Source: Pseudomonas sp. SCB32
GTDB taxonomy: Bacteria; Pseudomonadota; Gammaproteobacteria; Pseudomonadales; Pseudomonadaceae
Length of the DNA: 64,000 nucleotides
NCBI RefSeq assembly: GCF_009189165.1
Contig: NZ_CP045118.1
Span: 3,348,001-3,412,000 of the forward strand
Direction of reading: 5' to 3'
Shown here: positions 48,325 through 57,500 of the stretch, in pieces
Numbering within the stretch: the stretch's first letter is position 1
Layout of the letters: the number at the start of each line of letters is the position of its first letter
The notes under the pieces: generated by a model
What the model was told of the DNA's origin: nothing
Database searches by the model: none
What the model saw: the letters and a program-made list of their open reading frames with translations, nothing else
Translations under genes and position numbers: made by a program

Positions 48325-49914
48325 TTGATCTCTACCGCTAACATCACCATGCAGTTCGGCGCCAAGCCGCTGTTCGAAAACGTTTCCGTCAAATTCGGCA
48401 ACGGCAACCGCTATGGCCTGATCGGCGCCAACGGTTGCGGTAAGTCCACCTTCATGAAGATCCTCGGCGGTGAGCTGGAGCCGTCGGGCGGCCAGGTGAT
48501 GCTGGAAAACGGTGTGCGCCTGGGCAAGCTGCGCCAGGATCAGTTCGCCTATGAAGACTTCACCGTGATCGACACCGTGATCATGGGCCACGAGGAGCTG
48601 TGGAAGGTCAAGGCCGAGCGCGATCGCATCTACTCCCTGCCGGAGATGAGCGAGGAAGACGGCATGGCCGTGGCCGAGCTGGAAGTCCAGTTCGCCGAGT
48701 TCGACGGCTACACCGCCGAATCCCGCGCCGGTGAGCTGCTGCTGGGCCTGGGCATTCCGCTGGAACAGCACTTCGGCCCGATGAGCGCCGTCGCTCCGGG
48801 CTGGAAGCTGCGCGTGCTGCTGGCCCAGGCGCTGTTCTCCGATCCGGATCTGCTGCTGCTCGACGAACCGACCAACCACCTGGACATCAACACCATCCGC
48901 TGGCTGGAAAACATCATCACGGCGCGTAACAGCACCATGATCATCATTTCCCACGACCGTCACTTCCTGAACAGCGTCTGCACCCACATGGCCGACCTGG
49001 ACTACGGCGAGCTGCGCCTGTTCCCGGGCAACTACGACGAGTACATGACCGCGGCCGAGCAGGCCCGCGAGCGCCTGCTGTCGGACAACGCCAAGAAGAA
49101 AGCCCAGATCGCCGAGCTGCAGACCTTCGTCAGCCGCTTCTCGGCCAACGCCTCCAAGGCCAAGCAGGCCACCAGCCGTGCGCGCCAGATCGACAAGATC
49201 CAGCTGGAAGAGGTCAAGCCGTCCAGCCGCGTCAGCCCGTTCATCCGTTTCGAGCAGCACAAGAAGCTGCACCGCCAGGCGGTGACCCTGGAGAAGGTCA
49301 GCCAGGGCTTCGACGGCACCTCGCTGTTCAAGAACCTGAGCATGCAGGTGGAAGCCGGCGAACGCATCGCCATCATCGGCCCCAACGGTATCGGCAAGAC
49401 CACCCTGCTGCGCACCCTGGTCGGCGAGATGGCGCCCACCGCCGGTGAAGTGAAGTGGACCGACAGCGCGGACGTGGGCTACTTCGCCCAGGACCACGCC
49501 GAGGACTTCGAGGACGACTACAACCTGTTCGACTGGATGGCCCAGTGGACCCAGGGCGGCGAGCAACTGGTGCGCGGCACCCTCGGCCGCATGCTGTTCT
49601 CCAACGACGAGATCAAGAAGTCGGTGAAGGTGATCTCCGGTGGCGAACAGGGCCGCATGCTGTTTGGCAAGCTGATCCTCAAGCGCCCCAACGTGCTGGT
49701 GATGGACGAGCCGACCAACCACCTGGACATGGAGTCCATCGAGTCGCTCAACCTGGCGCTGGAGAACTACCCGGGCACCCTGATCTTCGTCAGCCACGAC
49801 CGTGAGTTCGTGTCCTCCCTGGCCACCCGCATCATCGAGCTGTCGGAAACCGGCGTGACCGATTTCAGCGGCACCTATGATGACTACCTGCGCAGCCAGG
49901 GCGTGATCGTCTGA
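48325..49914 (+). CDS. ybiT: ABC-F family ATPase (YbiT)
   Basis: 529 residues with two ABC domains joined by the basic linker ([18 protein letters not shown]), no membrane segments. Walker A motifs are [11 protein letters not shown] and [11 protein letters not shown]; the second signature is [13 protein letters not shown], the first is degenerate ([12 protein letters not shown]); both [11 protein letters not shown] and [10 protein letters not shown] are intact. The sequence matches YbiT, a cytoplasmic ribosome-associated ABC-F factor. It starts at a TTG (48325) with AGGATAAGG upstream, the same start I recall in other pseudomonads. The prophage remnant ends just before it, so its native promoter may have been displaced. 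Confidence 0.93.
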   Translation: MISTANITMQFGAKPLFENVSVKFGNGNRYGLIGANGCGKSTFMKILGGELEPSGGQVMLENGVRLGKLRQDQFAYEDFTVIDTVIMGHEELWKVKAERDRIYSLPEMSEEDGMAVAELEVQFAEFDGYTAESRAGELLLGLGIPLEQHFGPMSAVAPGWKLRVLLAQALFSDPDLLLLDEPTNHLDINTIRWLENIITARNSTMIIISHDRHFLNSVCTHMADLDYGELRLFPGNYDEYMTAAEQARERLLSDNAKKKAQIAELQTFVSRFSANASKAKQATSRARQIDKIQLEEVKPSSRVSPFIRFEQHKKLHRQAVTLEKVSQGFDGTSLFKNLSMQVEAGERIAIIGPNGIGKTTLLRTLVGEMAPTAGEVKWTDSADVGYFAQDHAEDFEDDYNLFDWMAQWTQGGEQLVRGTLGRMLFSNDEIKKSVKVISGGEQGRMLFGKLILKRPNVLVMDEPTNHLDMESIESLNLALENYPGTLIFVSHDREFVSSLATRIIELSETGVTDFSGTYDDYLRSQGVIV

Positions 49915-49930
49915 CGCTTCGCCGTTCATG

Positions 49931-49959
49931 AAAAAGCCCCGCCGATGCGGGGCTTTTTT
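49931..49959 (+). terminator. ybiT terminator
   Basis: AAAAAGCCCCGC and GCGGGGCTTTTTT form a strong stem with a T-run. Confidence 0.92.
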
Positions 49960-49970
49960 CTGTGCGCTTT

Positions 49971-50018
49971 TCGCGGGCGCGGACTTTGTCCGCGATCGCG
50001 GGCATGGCCCGCTCCTAC
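49971..50018. repeat. REP-type paired hairpin
   Basis: TCGCGGGCGCGGACTTTGTCCGCG faces CGCGGGCATGGCCCGCTCCTAC. Confidence 0.75.
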
Positions 50019-50091
50019 AGGGGAAATCCCAGGCCTCTATCTTCTTAACGTGACCTGCTTTCGTAAGAGCGGAGCAAAAGCGCAGCGCCTG

Positions 50092-51105
50092 TCAGCGCCC
50101 GGATGTCTGCATCAGCGCACTGCCCAGGCTGACGTCGAAGAACTGCGCCGCCGACGCCGCGAGATCACGGTGGATGGCTTTGCGATCCAGCCCCTGGCTG
50201 TCCGTACACAGGTCCGGAGTAGCCTCCAGCTCCTCTTCGGAACAGGGCGACATGAACACGAAGTGCCCCGCGCCATCGAGCACCCGCAGGTCCGGCTGCT
50301 GCGGCAGCTTGCGCGCCAGCGCGCCGGCATTCTTCTTCCAGTCCAGGACATGATCCTGGTTGCCGGTATAGAGCAGCACCGGCACTTGCACGTCTTCCAG
50401 CTCGCGGGCGCCGTACATCAGACTCAGCGGCGCCAGCAGCAACAAGGCCCCGACGCGGGGGTCGGCCATCGGCACCAGGTCGCTGCGGTCCGCGCGCAGT
50501 TTGCCCTGGTCGCTGCAGGCGTCGGCGTCATCCGGATGCTTCTGGCAGTACTTGATCAGCCGATCCAGGCTCGGCTGCGCGCCAGCGAGGATCAGCGCCG
50601 TCTCACCGCCCGCGGAGTATCCGATCACACCGATCTTGCGCGGATCGACAATCCGCGCGACCTCAGGGTCGAGCAGCGCCGCACTGATGGTTTCCGAGAC
50701 CTGCAAGGGTCGGCCGTAGAGGTTGCTCACGGCGCCCAGGCGGCTGTGGTCATGCAGGTTGTCGCCGGGATGCAGCAGCGTCACCACGACGAACCCCTTG
50801 CGCACTAGCGCCTCGATCAGGTCACGCTGCGCCAGGGGTGTGCCGTAGTTGCCATGGGACATCACCAGCAGCGGAAAGCGACCGTTGGCAGTCTTGCCTT
50901 CATAGGCGACATCAACAATGAAATTGCCCAGGTGCAGCGGTCGCTCCGGGGCGCGCGTTGGATAGAAGGCAATGGCCTTCATCGGTTCCAGGTCCAGCGG
51001 ATCACTTACCTGCAGGCGATGAAAACCCACGTTCCAGCCCGACACCGCCCAGGCTCCGCTACTGAAGGTAACGAGCAATAGAATCCACAACAGACGCTTC
51101 GCCAT
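50092..51105 (-). CDS. Secreted alpha/beta hydrolase (dienelactone / PAF-acetylhydrolase-like)
   Basis: 337 residues with a signal peptide (MAKRLLWILLLVTFSSGAWA). The nucleophile elbow is GVIGYSAGGETA, with FPLLVMSHGNYGTPLAQRDL as the oxyanion-side segment, an Asp in LLYTGNQDHVLDW and the His in DGAGHFVFMSPC. The form resembles predicted dienelactone hydrolases of the platelet-activating-factor-acetylhydrolase group. It probably acts on an ester in the periplasm. Four or more Cys could form disulfides. The ATG at 51105 begins the signal peptide. No operon partner. Confidence 0.85.
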   Translation of the reverse strand: MAKRLLWILLLVTFSSGAWAVSGWNVGFHRLQVSDPLDLEPMKAIAFYPTRAPERPLHLGNFIVDVAYEGKTANGRFPLLVMSHGNYGTPLAQRDLIEALVRKGFVVVTLLHPGDNLHDHSRLGAVSNLYGRPLQVSETISAALLDPEVARIVDPRKIGVIGYSAGGETALILAGAQPSLDRLIKYCQKHPDDADACSDQGKLRADRSDLVPMADPRVGALLLLAPLSLMYGARELEDVQVPVLLYTGNQDHVLDWKKNAGALARKLPQQPDLRVLDGAGHFVFMSPCSEEELEATPDLCTDSQGLDRKAIHRDLAASAAQFFDVSLGSALMQTSGR

Positions 51106-51261
51106 GGTGCAGTCCGCCCCGATGCGCATCCAGCTCAGGCGCCACGGGCCTCCACCACGCGTCATTTGGGAGCCTTGGGCGCCGCCTGGGAGATTCCTTG
51201 CATACTACGCGCCAGCCTGCAGGCGCCGGGAGAAGCGGACGGGCGGCCAACCCCCACAAAC

Positions 51262-51289
51262 AAAAAAGCCCCGCAATGCGGGGCTTTTT
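51262..51289 (-). terminator. azoR terminator
   Basis: AAAAAAGCCCCGC-AAT-GCGGGGCTTTTT is symmetric and could serve both strands. Confidence 0.9.
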
Positions 51290-51305
51290 CCTGATGCCTA
51301 TTCGA

Positions 51306-51914
51306 TCAGGCAGCGGCGAACTGGCTCGCGATGCTCGCCTGGGCGCCAGCGATGGCGTTGCGGCGCGGCTCGTCACCGTAGGCCAGACCTTCGGCGCGCA
51401 CCACTTCGATGTCGGTGATGCCGAGGAAATTCAGCACCAGCTGCAGGTAGTTCTCGTGGGCGACACCGGTCGGCTGGCCGGCATGGATGCCGCCGGCGGT
51501 GGAGACGATGATCACTTTCTTGCCACCGGCCAGGCCGACCGGACCGCTTTCGGTGTAGCGGAAGGTCTTGCCGGCGACAGCGATGCGGTCGATCCAGACC
51601 TTCAGCTGGCTGGGGACGGAGAAGTTGTACATCGGTGCGCCGATGACGATGGCGTCGGCGGCCAGGAATTCTTCGATGCTGGTTTCACCCAAGGCCGCTT
51701 CGTGCTTCTGCGCGGCGTCGCGCATTTCAGCCGGGGTACCGGCGGCGACCAGGCTGGCGGACGACAGGTGGCTGATGGCGTCGGCGGCCAGGTCACGGTA
51801 GGTGACTTGAACGCCCGGCTCGGCGGCAACCCAGGCGGCAACCAGTTCGGCGCTGAGCTGACGGGAAGCGGAGTTGTCGCCGAGGATACTGGAATCGATG
51901 TGCAGAAGTTTCAT
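51306..51914 (-). CDS. azoR: FMN-dependent NADH-azoreductase / quinone reductase
   Basis: 202 residues, a flavodoxin-fold protein. [20 protein letters not shown] is the FMN phosphate loop, [20 protein letters not shown] the FMN ring loop, and STAGGIHAG the second loop. It reduces azo dyes or quinones with NAD(P)H in the cytoplasm. GGAG lies nine bases before the ATG at 51914. The LysR gene is divergent with 133 bp between them and is its likely regulator, as often seen for pseudomonad azoR genes. Confidence 0.93.
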   Translation of the reverse strand: MKLLHIDSSILGDNSASRQLSAELVAAWVAAEPGVQVTYRDLAADAISHLSSASLVAAGTPAEMRDAAQKHEAALGETSIEEFLAADAIVIGAPMYNFSVPSQLKVWIDRIAVAGKTFRYTESGPVGLAGGKKVIIVSTAGGIHAGQPTGVAHENYLQLVLNFLGITDIEVVRAEGLAYGDEPRRNAIAGAQASIASQFAAA

Positions 51915-52047
51915 GTGTGCGTTCTCCAAACAGGTAAGCCAGGTGGGTGGCGGAGTAATTCGTCGTTGGAGAAAAGACTACGCATGTAGCCAATCATCGA
52001 TAAGTCAGCAAAAATGTGATGATTCGTCTCACCAGTAGGACAATCCC

Positions 52048-52953
52048 ATGCAGGACCTCAATGATCTCTACTATTTCGCCAAGGTGGTGGAGTCCGGAGG
52101 GTTCGCCGCCGCCGGCCGCCTGCTGGGGCTGCCGAAGTCACGCCTGTCGCGGCGCGTGGCTGAGCTGGAAGCGCGCCTGAACGTGCGCCTGCTGCAGCGC
52201 ACCACGCGCAAACTGGCCCTCACCGACCTGGGCGAGCGCTACTACCGGCACTGCCAGGCGATGCTGGTGGAGGCGGAAATGGCCGATGAAGTGGCCGCCC
52301 AGCTCAGCGCGGAGCCACGCGGGCGGGTCCGGTTGACCTGCCCGGTCGCCCTGGCGGAGACCTCGCTGAACGAGATGCTGCCTGGATTCCTGGCGGCCTA
52401 TCCGCAGGTGAATCTGGAGCTGGTACTGACCAACCGTCGCGTCGACCTGCTCAACGAGGGGGTGGATGTGGCCTTGCGCGTCCGCGCGCCGGGCGATGAG
52501 GATCTGTCGCTTATTTCGCGCCGACTGCGCCCGGCGATGGCGGCCCTGGTGGCGGCGCCTGCGCTCCTGCAGGGACGGCAGCTGAGCCACCCGCAGGACC
52601 TGGCCAGCCTGCCCATCCTCGGCGCCATCGAGAGCGACCGGAAGGTGCACATGAAACTGCTCGGACCGCAGGGGGAAACCTGCGAATTGGCGCTGGAGGC
52701 ACGCCTGGCGGTGGAGGACTTCAACCTTCGCAAGAACGTTGCCCTCGCAGGGCTCGGCGTGACCGTGCTGCCGAACTACTACTGCATCGAGGAACTGGCG
52801 GATGGGCGCCTGGTGCGCGTGCTGCCGACGTGGCGCGAGCCCGAAGCCAACCTGCAGGCGGTCTACCCGCACCGGCGCGGCGTTCTGCCGGCGGTGCGGG
52901 CGTTGCTGGACTATCTGGAAGAAGAGTTCTCGAAGGACGACTCGCCGTTATGA
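52048..52953 (+). CDS. LysR-family regulator
   Basis: 301 residues. N-terminal winged helix: LYYFAKVVESGGFAAAGRLL, GLPKSRLSRRVAELEARLNV. The effector domain begins GRVRLTCPVALAETSLNEML and includes RVDLLNEGVDVALRVRAPGD, which is the AaeR/DsdC-like CrgA subgroup. It is divergent from azoR and probably responds to a quinone or aromatic compound. Its end overlaps the convergent CSD-DUF1294 gene by six bases. Confidence 0.92.
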   Translation: MQDLNDLYYFAKVVESGGFAAAGRLLGLPKSRLSRRVAELEARLNVRLLQRTTRKLALTDLGERYYRHCQAMLVEAEMADEVAAQLSAEPRGRVRLTCPVALAETSLNEMLPGFLAAYPQVNLELVLTNRRVDLLNEGVDVALRVRAPGDEDLSLISRRLRPAMAALVAAPALLQGRQLSHPQDLASLPILGAIESDRKVHMKLLGPQGETCELALEARLAVEDFNLRKNVALAGLGVTVLPNYYCIEELADGRLVRVLPTWREPEANLQAVYPHRRGVLPAVRALLDYLEEEFSKDDSPL

Positions 52954-53658
52954 GGCGCCCTGCCCCAATCCCAGCACGACGCCAACCCAACCCAGCAGGC
53001 GCCCGCCGCTGAGCCAGTCGATCCAGAACAGCTGGTGCACCAGGACAATCGCCCAGAACACCAGCTGGAACGACAGCTTGCGGGTCTTGTGGCGGAACAC
53101 CTGCTGGGCAAGCAATGCGCCCGGCCAGCCGCCGAGCAGCTCCAACAGGTGCAGGCTCTGTTCGGGGGTGCGCCACGCGTCCCGCTCGGCGCTGCGCTTG
53201 TCCCGCCAGTAGGCGAGGAAGGTCAGTACGCTGAACAGCGGATAGAGCAGCAGGAACCAGGCGAAGTAGCCGTCCTTCAGCCACACCATCGCGCCGCTGA
53301 CCGGCAGCGCCAGCAGCACGGCCAACAGCAGCAGGGCCCGGCCGATGGAGCGTCGAGGTGGCGTCGGGAAGGCGACTTCCCGACCGCTGCGGGCCCGCTC
53401 ACGGGTCGCCGCAGCACCCGGCTTGCGGCGGATATCCGGCTGGTCGATGGCCAGGCCAGCGAGTCGCGCGTGCTCCGCGCGGAGCCGGCCCTGCTTGTCT
53501 CTTCCCGGGACATAGCACACCGGGTCGCCACTCTGCGGACGGCGGTCGCCGCGAAATGCCGAGATGTGCAGGAAGAGTTCTTCGCCACCGGATTGCGGAC
53601 GGATGAAGCCGAAGCCCTTGTCATCGTCCCAGCGGCTGATGATGCCGTTCTTTTCCAT
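52948..53658 (-). CDS. Cold-shock domain fused to DUF1294 membrane domain
   Basis: 236 residues. The first 70 form a cold-shock nucleic-acid-binding domain (GIISRWDDDKGFGFIRPQSG, LFLHISAF). After a basic linker come membrane helices and the DUF1294 pattern YWRDKRSAERDAWRTPEQSLHLLELLGGWPGALLAQQVFRHKTRK. This fusion is common in proteobacteria; its role is unknown, perhaps RNA binding at the membrane. It lies 11 bp downstream of uppP on the same strand. Confidence 0.9.
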   Translation of the reverse strand: MEKNGIISRWDDDKGFGFIRPQSGGEELFLHISAFRGDRRPQSGDPVCYVPGRDKQGRLRAEHARLAGLAIDQPDIRRKPGAAATRERARSGREVAFPTPPRRSIGRALLLLAVLLALPVSGAMVWLKDGYFAWFLLLYPLFSVLTFLAYWRDKRSAERDAWRTPEQSLHLLELLGGWPGALLAQQVFRHKTRKLSFQLVFWAIVLVHQLFWIDWLSGGRLLGWVGVVLGLGQGAS

Positions 53659-53669
53659 CGCCTTCGGAC

Positions 53670-54500
53670 TCAGGGTTTGACGCTGCTCCAGTCGATCAAG
53701 CCGAACTGCCAGGTCGCCAGAATCAGCAGGCCGAACGCGATACGGTACCAGGCGAACACCGAGTAGCTGTGGCTGGCGATGAACTTCAGCAGGCCGCGCA
53801 CGGCGATCATGGCGAAGATGAAGGAGGTCACGAAGCCCACGGCGAACACCGGCAGGTCATCGTGCTGGAACAGATGACGGTACTTGTACCCGGAGTAGAC
53901 CGCCGCCCCCACCATGGTCGGCATCGCCAGGAAGAAGGAAAACTCGGTGGCGGCCTTGCGCGACATGCCGAACAGCAGGCCGCCGATGATGGTGGCCCCC
54001 GACCGCGAGGTGCCGGGCACCAATGCCAGGCACTGGGCACAGCCGACCTTGAGGGCATCCTTCCAGGTCATGTCGTCCACCGTCTCGGCACGGACAGTGT
54101 GCTCACGCCCCTCGGCCCAGAGGATCACCACGCCACCGATGACCAGTGCCACGGCGACGGTAATGGGGTTGAACAGGTAGTGATGGATCTTGTCGGCGAA
54201 GGCCACACCCAGTACCACGGCCGGCGCGAAGGCGATCAGCAGGTTGACGGTGAAGCGCTGGGCCCGCGCCTGGGTGGGCAGGCCGACGACGATGTCGAGG
54301 ATCTTGCGGCGGAATTCCCACATTACCGCCAGGATGGCCGCCAGCTGGATGATGATGTTGAACGCCTCGGCGCGTTCACCGCCAAAGCCGATGACGTCCG
54401 CCACGATGATCTGGTGGCCGGTGCTGGAGACTGGCAGGAACTCCGTGAGCCCCTCGACCACCCCGAGAACGAATGCCTGGAAGGCACTCCACAAATCCAT
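53670..54500 (-). CDS. uppP: Undecaprenyl-diphosphatase
   Basis: 276 residues of the BacA/UppP family. Signatures: [20 protein letters not shown] with the catalytic Glu, and [20 protein letters not shown] with the catalytic Ser/Arg. It removes a phosphate from undecaprenyl diphosphate at the periplasmic face, recycling the lipid carrier for peptidoglycan and other glycans, and gives bacitracin tolerance. About eight membrane segments. It is followed by the CSD-DUF1294 gene. Confidence 0.95.
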   Translation of the reverse strand: MDLWSAFQAFVLGVVEGLTEFLPVSSTGHQIIVADVIGFGGERAEAFNIIIQLAAILAVMWEFRRKILDIVVGLPTQARAQRFTVNLLIAFAPAVVLGVAFADKIHHYLFNPITVAVALVIGGVVILWAEGREHTVRAETVDDMTWKDALKVGCAQCLALVPGTSRSGATIIGGLLFGMSRKAATEFSFFLAMPTMVGAAVYSGYKYRHLFQHDDLPVFAVGFVTSFIFAMIAVRGLLKFIASHSYSVFAWYRIAFGLLILATWQFGLIDWSSVKP

Positions 54501-55124
54501 ATCGCTTCCCCCGCGCGGCTCGATGGCTCGCCTTTTCTAATGATGTGTTCCGGCTGGGCCGGCCAACGAGGCCAGGACACAGGGTCCTGAACCTCGACAA
54601 GGCGTCGGCATGCTAAAGCATTGGCCACTGCTTACTACGTATTTAACGAAAAATTCTCATCCAGCCGGTACCTCCGATGGCCCCGGCCGCGACAGTCTAT
54701 CGGTCGCGTGAAGCAGACCACCGAAGGGAGATGGCGTTCGCCAGGCGGTGAAAAATGCCCGCACGGAGTGATGCAATGACACACACCCGCCGGAAAGCCC
54801 ATGGCCAGAGCCAGTTGTTAAATCCTTGAAACAGCTCGATCCCGCGCAAGGCCCGGCGAGCCGGGAAATACCAACCCAGGTCCGGCGAGGTGTTTCATCC
54901 ACGAAACAGTAACTGATTCATCCTTGATCCAGGCCCGATTCCAGAGCCTTCGCCTGGATTTCCCCACGGCGCCACTGTAATGCCGATGCAACAGCTGCCC
55001 CACTACAGCGTCGACCGGACTCTCCAAGTCACTGATTCTGCAAGACAACGTAATTCCGGCACAGCAACTGCTTCCGCTCTGCATCGCTGGTACCAGCTCG
55101 GTGCATCACGTAGGAGCTACGGGC
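54501..55124. other. Intergenic region, nothing recognised
   Basis: Only short frames with no ribosome sites or family features. The first 150 bp should hold the uppP promoter on the minus strand. An AT-rich patch (ACTACGTATTTAACGAAAAA near 54637) is the only clear compositional feature. Confidence 0.5.
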
Positions 55125-55847
55125 ATGCCGGAGAGTATTGCAAGGACAATCGCCACCTGCTCGGCCCTGGTCGCAGTCTTTTGCGCCGCGCTTGCGCTAC
55201 TGCCGTGGGCGGTGGCTCAGGGCGCCCAGGAGTCTGCGCTTCTCGACGGTGCCGGCCACGACGTCCATGGCAACCTCTCCAACGGCGCCGGGAACCCACG
55301 GGTAGCTGACGACGGTGAGCAACAGGTCTCCGAAACACTCGGCAGCGATTCGACCGCCGCCTTCAGGAGCCTGGCGAACTCATCGCAACGCACGACCAGC
55401 AACTTCCGCATCGACATGACTGCGGCCATCGATCACTCACAGAAAAACAGCAAGGCGGCAACCAGTCCCTACGGTCAGCACGCCAACTCCGCTGGCAGCG
55501 CAATGCGGCCCAGCCCTGGCAACATCACCGTCAAAGACGCCACCCTCCAGACCGGATCTGCATCAGCCGGCATGACCTTCGCTAATGACGGTTGCTACTC
55601 GGGTATCTCCGAGCACAATGGCGATACCTATCCCAATACCTGGAGCAACATGCTATGCCCCGGGGGCAACGAAACCGGCAATGCGGACAGCCGGGCCCTA
55701 TACGCTCAGGGCCACCAGAACGGCTCCGCCACCGACAACGCAAGCGTCCATATGGCAGCCAGTGGTGGCCCCCCGCACCGCCACTCGCTGCCCATCGACG
55801 CCGGCTGCCCAGCCCGCGTTTCCGCCGGCAAGTCTCTCTTCAGCTAA
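55125..55847 (+). CDS. Secreted Asn/Ser/Gly-rich hypothetical protein
   Basis: 240 residues. AGGAG lies nine bases before the ATG; a clear signal peptide follows (IATCSALVAVFCAALALLPW ending AVAQG). The mature part is low in hydrophobic residues and rich in Asn, Ser, Gly, Ala and His (SNGAGNPRVADDGEQQ, DHSQKNSKAATSPYGQHANS), with three Cys in the last third (NDGCYSG, MLCPGG, DAGCPA). I recognise no family. It could be an exported disordered or cell-surface protein. A terminator follows, so it is a single unit. Confidence 0.55.
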   Translation: MPESIARTIATCSALVAVFCAALALLPWAVAQGAQESALLDGAGHDVHGNLSNGAGNPRVADDGEQQVSETLGSDSTAAFRSLANSSQRTTSNFRIDMTAAIDHSQKNSKAATSPYGQHANSAGSAMRPSPGNITVKDATLQTGSASAGMTFANDGCYSGISEHNGDTYPNTWSNMLCPGGNETGNADSRALYAQGHQNGSATDNASVHMAASGGPPHRHSLPIDAGCPARVSAGKSLFS

Positions 55848-55850
55848 ACA

Positions 55851-55876
55851 CGAAGGCCCCGTTTCCGGGGCCTTCG
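55851..55876 (+). terminator. Terminator after the secreted protein
   Basis: CGAAGGCCCC and GGGGCCTTCG form a 10-bp stem followed by CCTTGTTCT. Confidence 0.7.
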
Positions 55877-55922
55877 CCTTGTTCTCGTGAATCGCAAGCT
55901 CGCCATCCTGATGCCAGCCCTT

Positions 55923-55949
55923 GCAGGAGCGGGCCATGCCCGCGATCGC
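55923..55949. repeat. REP-type hairpin
   Basis: GCAGGAGCGGGCCATGCCCG continuing CGATCG; same family as 8141. Confidence 0.7.
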
Positions 55950-56035
55950 ACGCTTGGCGTGCTCCTGCAGTGGAGCCTGTGCGTGGGAACATCCGCGATT
56001 GACTCGGCATGGAGCATCGCGGACAAAGTCCGGAC

Positions 56036-57370
56036 CTATCGCAACTGATGCTTGTGCAGCAGCCGGTAGAACGTCGGCCGCGAAATCCCCAGCATCCGCG
56101 CCGCCACGCTAAGGTTGTCGCCGTGTCGCGCCAGGGCATCGCACATCGCCTGGCGCTCGGCGCCGAGCTTGTATTCCTCCAGGGTCACCAGCGGCTGGTG
56201 CGTGGGCTTGCCCTTCTGCCGCTCCAGACCCAGGTCGCGTGCTTCGATCTGCCGCCCCTCGGCCAGCACCAGTCCCCGGCGCACCCGATTGGCCAATTCG
56301 CGGACGTTGCCAGGCCAGTTGTGCTCCGCCATCGCCGCCAGGGCATCGTCGGAAAAACGCCGTGGCCGGCGGCCGGTCTCAACGCTGTAGAGGTGGGCGA
56401 AGTGATTGGCCAGCAGCGCCATGTCGCCATTGCGGTCGCGCAGCGGCGAGGTCGAGACCTGCAGGACGTTGAGGCGGTAGTACAGGTCCTCACGGAAGGT
56501 TCCCGCGCGAATCGCCGCCTCCAGATCGATATGGGTGGCCGCCAGCACCCGCACGTCGACATCGATCGGCTGACTGCCACCGACCCTCTCGAATTGCTTC
56601 TCCTGCAACACGCGCAACAGGTTGGCCTGCAGCTCCAACGGCAGATCGCCTACCTCGTCGAGGAACAGCGTGCCGCCATTGGCCTGCTCGAAGCGACCAA
56701 TCTTGCGCTGGTGCGCGCCGGTGAACGCGCCCTTCTCGTGACCGAACAGCTCCGACTGGATCAGGTTTTCCGGGATCGAGCCGCAATTGATCGCCACGAA
56801 CGGACGCACCGAGCGCCGCGATAGCCGGTGCAGCGTGCGCGCCACCAGTTCCTTGCCGGTGCCGCTCTCGCCACGTATCAGCACGGGGGATTCGGTCGGC
56901 GCGAACTTCGCCAGCAGTTTGCGCAGCTCGCGAACCTCGCGGCTCTCGCCCAGCAGCTCGTGCTGCCCTTCCTCGCTATGCACGCTGCCGCGCCCACGCA
57001 GGCGCGCCATGCCGAAGGCGCGCCCCAGGGTGACCTGCACCCGCGCCACGTCGAACGGCAAGGTGTGGAAGTCGAAGAACCACTCGCTGACGAAATCGCC
57101 GACCTCATGGATCGGCAATATGTCGGGACTCAGCACCGCGATCCATTCAGTGCCGCTGCGACTGATGAGCTCCTTGATCGACTCGGGACGATCCAGGTGC
57201 TCGGGCTGCAAGCGCAACAGACCGACGTCGCAGCTGCGCTCGCCGGCCAAATCCAGCCCGCAACTGTCCACCTCCCATCCAGCCGCCCGGAGTCCGGGTA
57301 ATAGCCGCCGACAGTCATCGCAAGGATCAACTACCAGCAAGCGTCGAAGATTCGATGCCGCCTCAAGCAT
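56036..57370 (-). CDS. Sigma-54-dependent activator (VpsR-like)
   Basis: 444 residues. A degenerate receiver-like N-terminus ([20 protein letters not shown], without the acceptor Asp in its normal VLLD setting), then an AAA+ domain with Walker A GESGTGKE at 167-174, the sigma-54 contact motif GAFTGA at 214-219, Walker [14 protein letters not shown], and a Fis-type HTH ([20 protein letters not shown]). The architecture resembles VpsR or FleQ-type c-di-GMP-responsive regulators, so nucleotide control is possible. GGGAG precedes the ATG. It is 130 bp downstream of the RimK-like gene on the same strand. Target genes are unknown. Confidence 0.88.
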   Translation of the reverse strand: MLEAASNLRRLLVVDPCDDCRRLLPGLRAAGWEVDSCGLDLAGERSCDVGLLRLQPEHLDRPESIKELISRSGTEWIAVLSPDILPIHEVGDFVSEWFFDFHTLPFDVARVQVTLGRAFGMARLRGRGSVHSEEGQHELLGESREVRELRKLLAKFAPTESPVLIRGESGTGKELVARTLHRLSRRSVRPFVAINCGSIPENLIQSELFGHEKGAFTGAHQRKIGRFEQANGGTLFLDEVGDLPLELQANLLRVLQEKQFERVGGSQPIDVDVRVLAATHIDLEAAIRAGTFREDLYYRLNVLQVSTSPLRDRNGDMALLANHFAHLYSVETGRRPRRFSDDALAAMAEHNWPGNVRELANRVRRGLVLAEGRQIEARDLGLERQKGKPTHQPLVTLEEYKLGAERQAMCDALARHGDNLSVAARMLGISRPTFYRLLHKHQLR

Positions 57371-57500
57371 GCTCCCTTCCTTGGCGCCATTTTTTTGAAA
57401 AACTTTAAAAAACAGTCGTTTGGCGCTCCAATTTGTAACGCTAGCAATATATTGACGGCTCCATCGACCGTTTTTCTATAAGGTCAATGCCGAATCGGTC

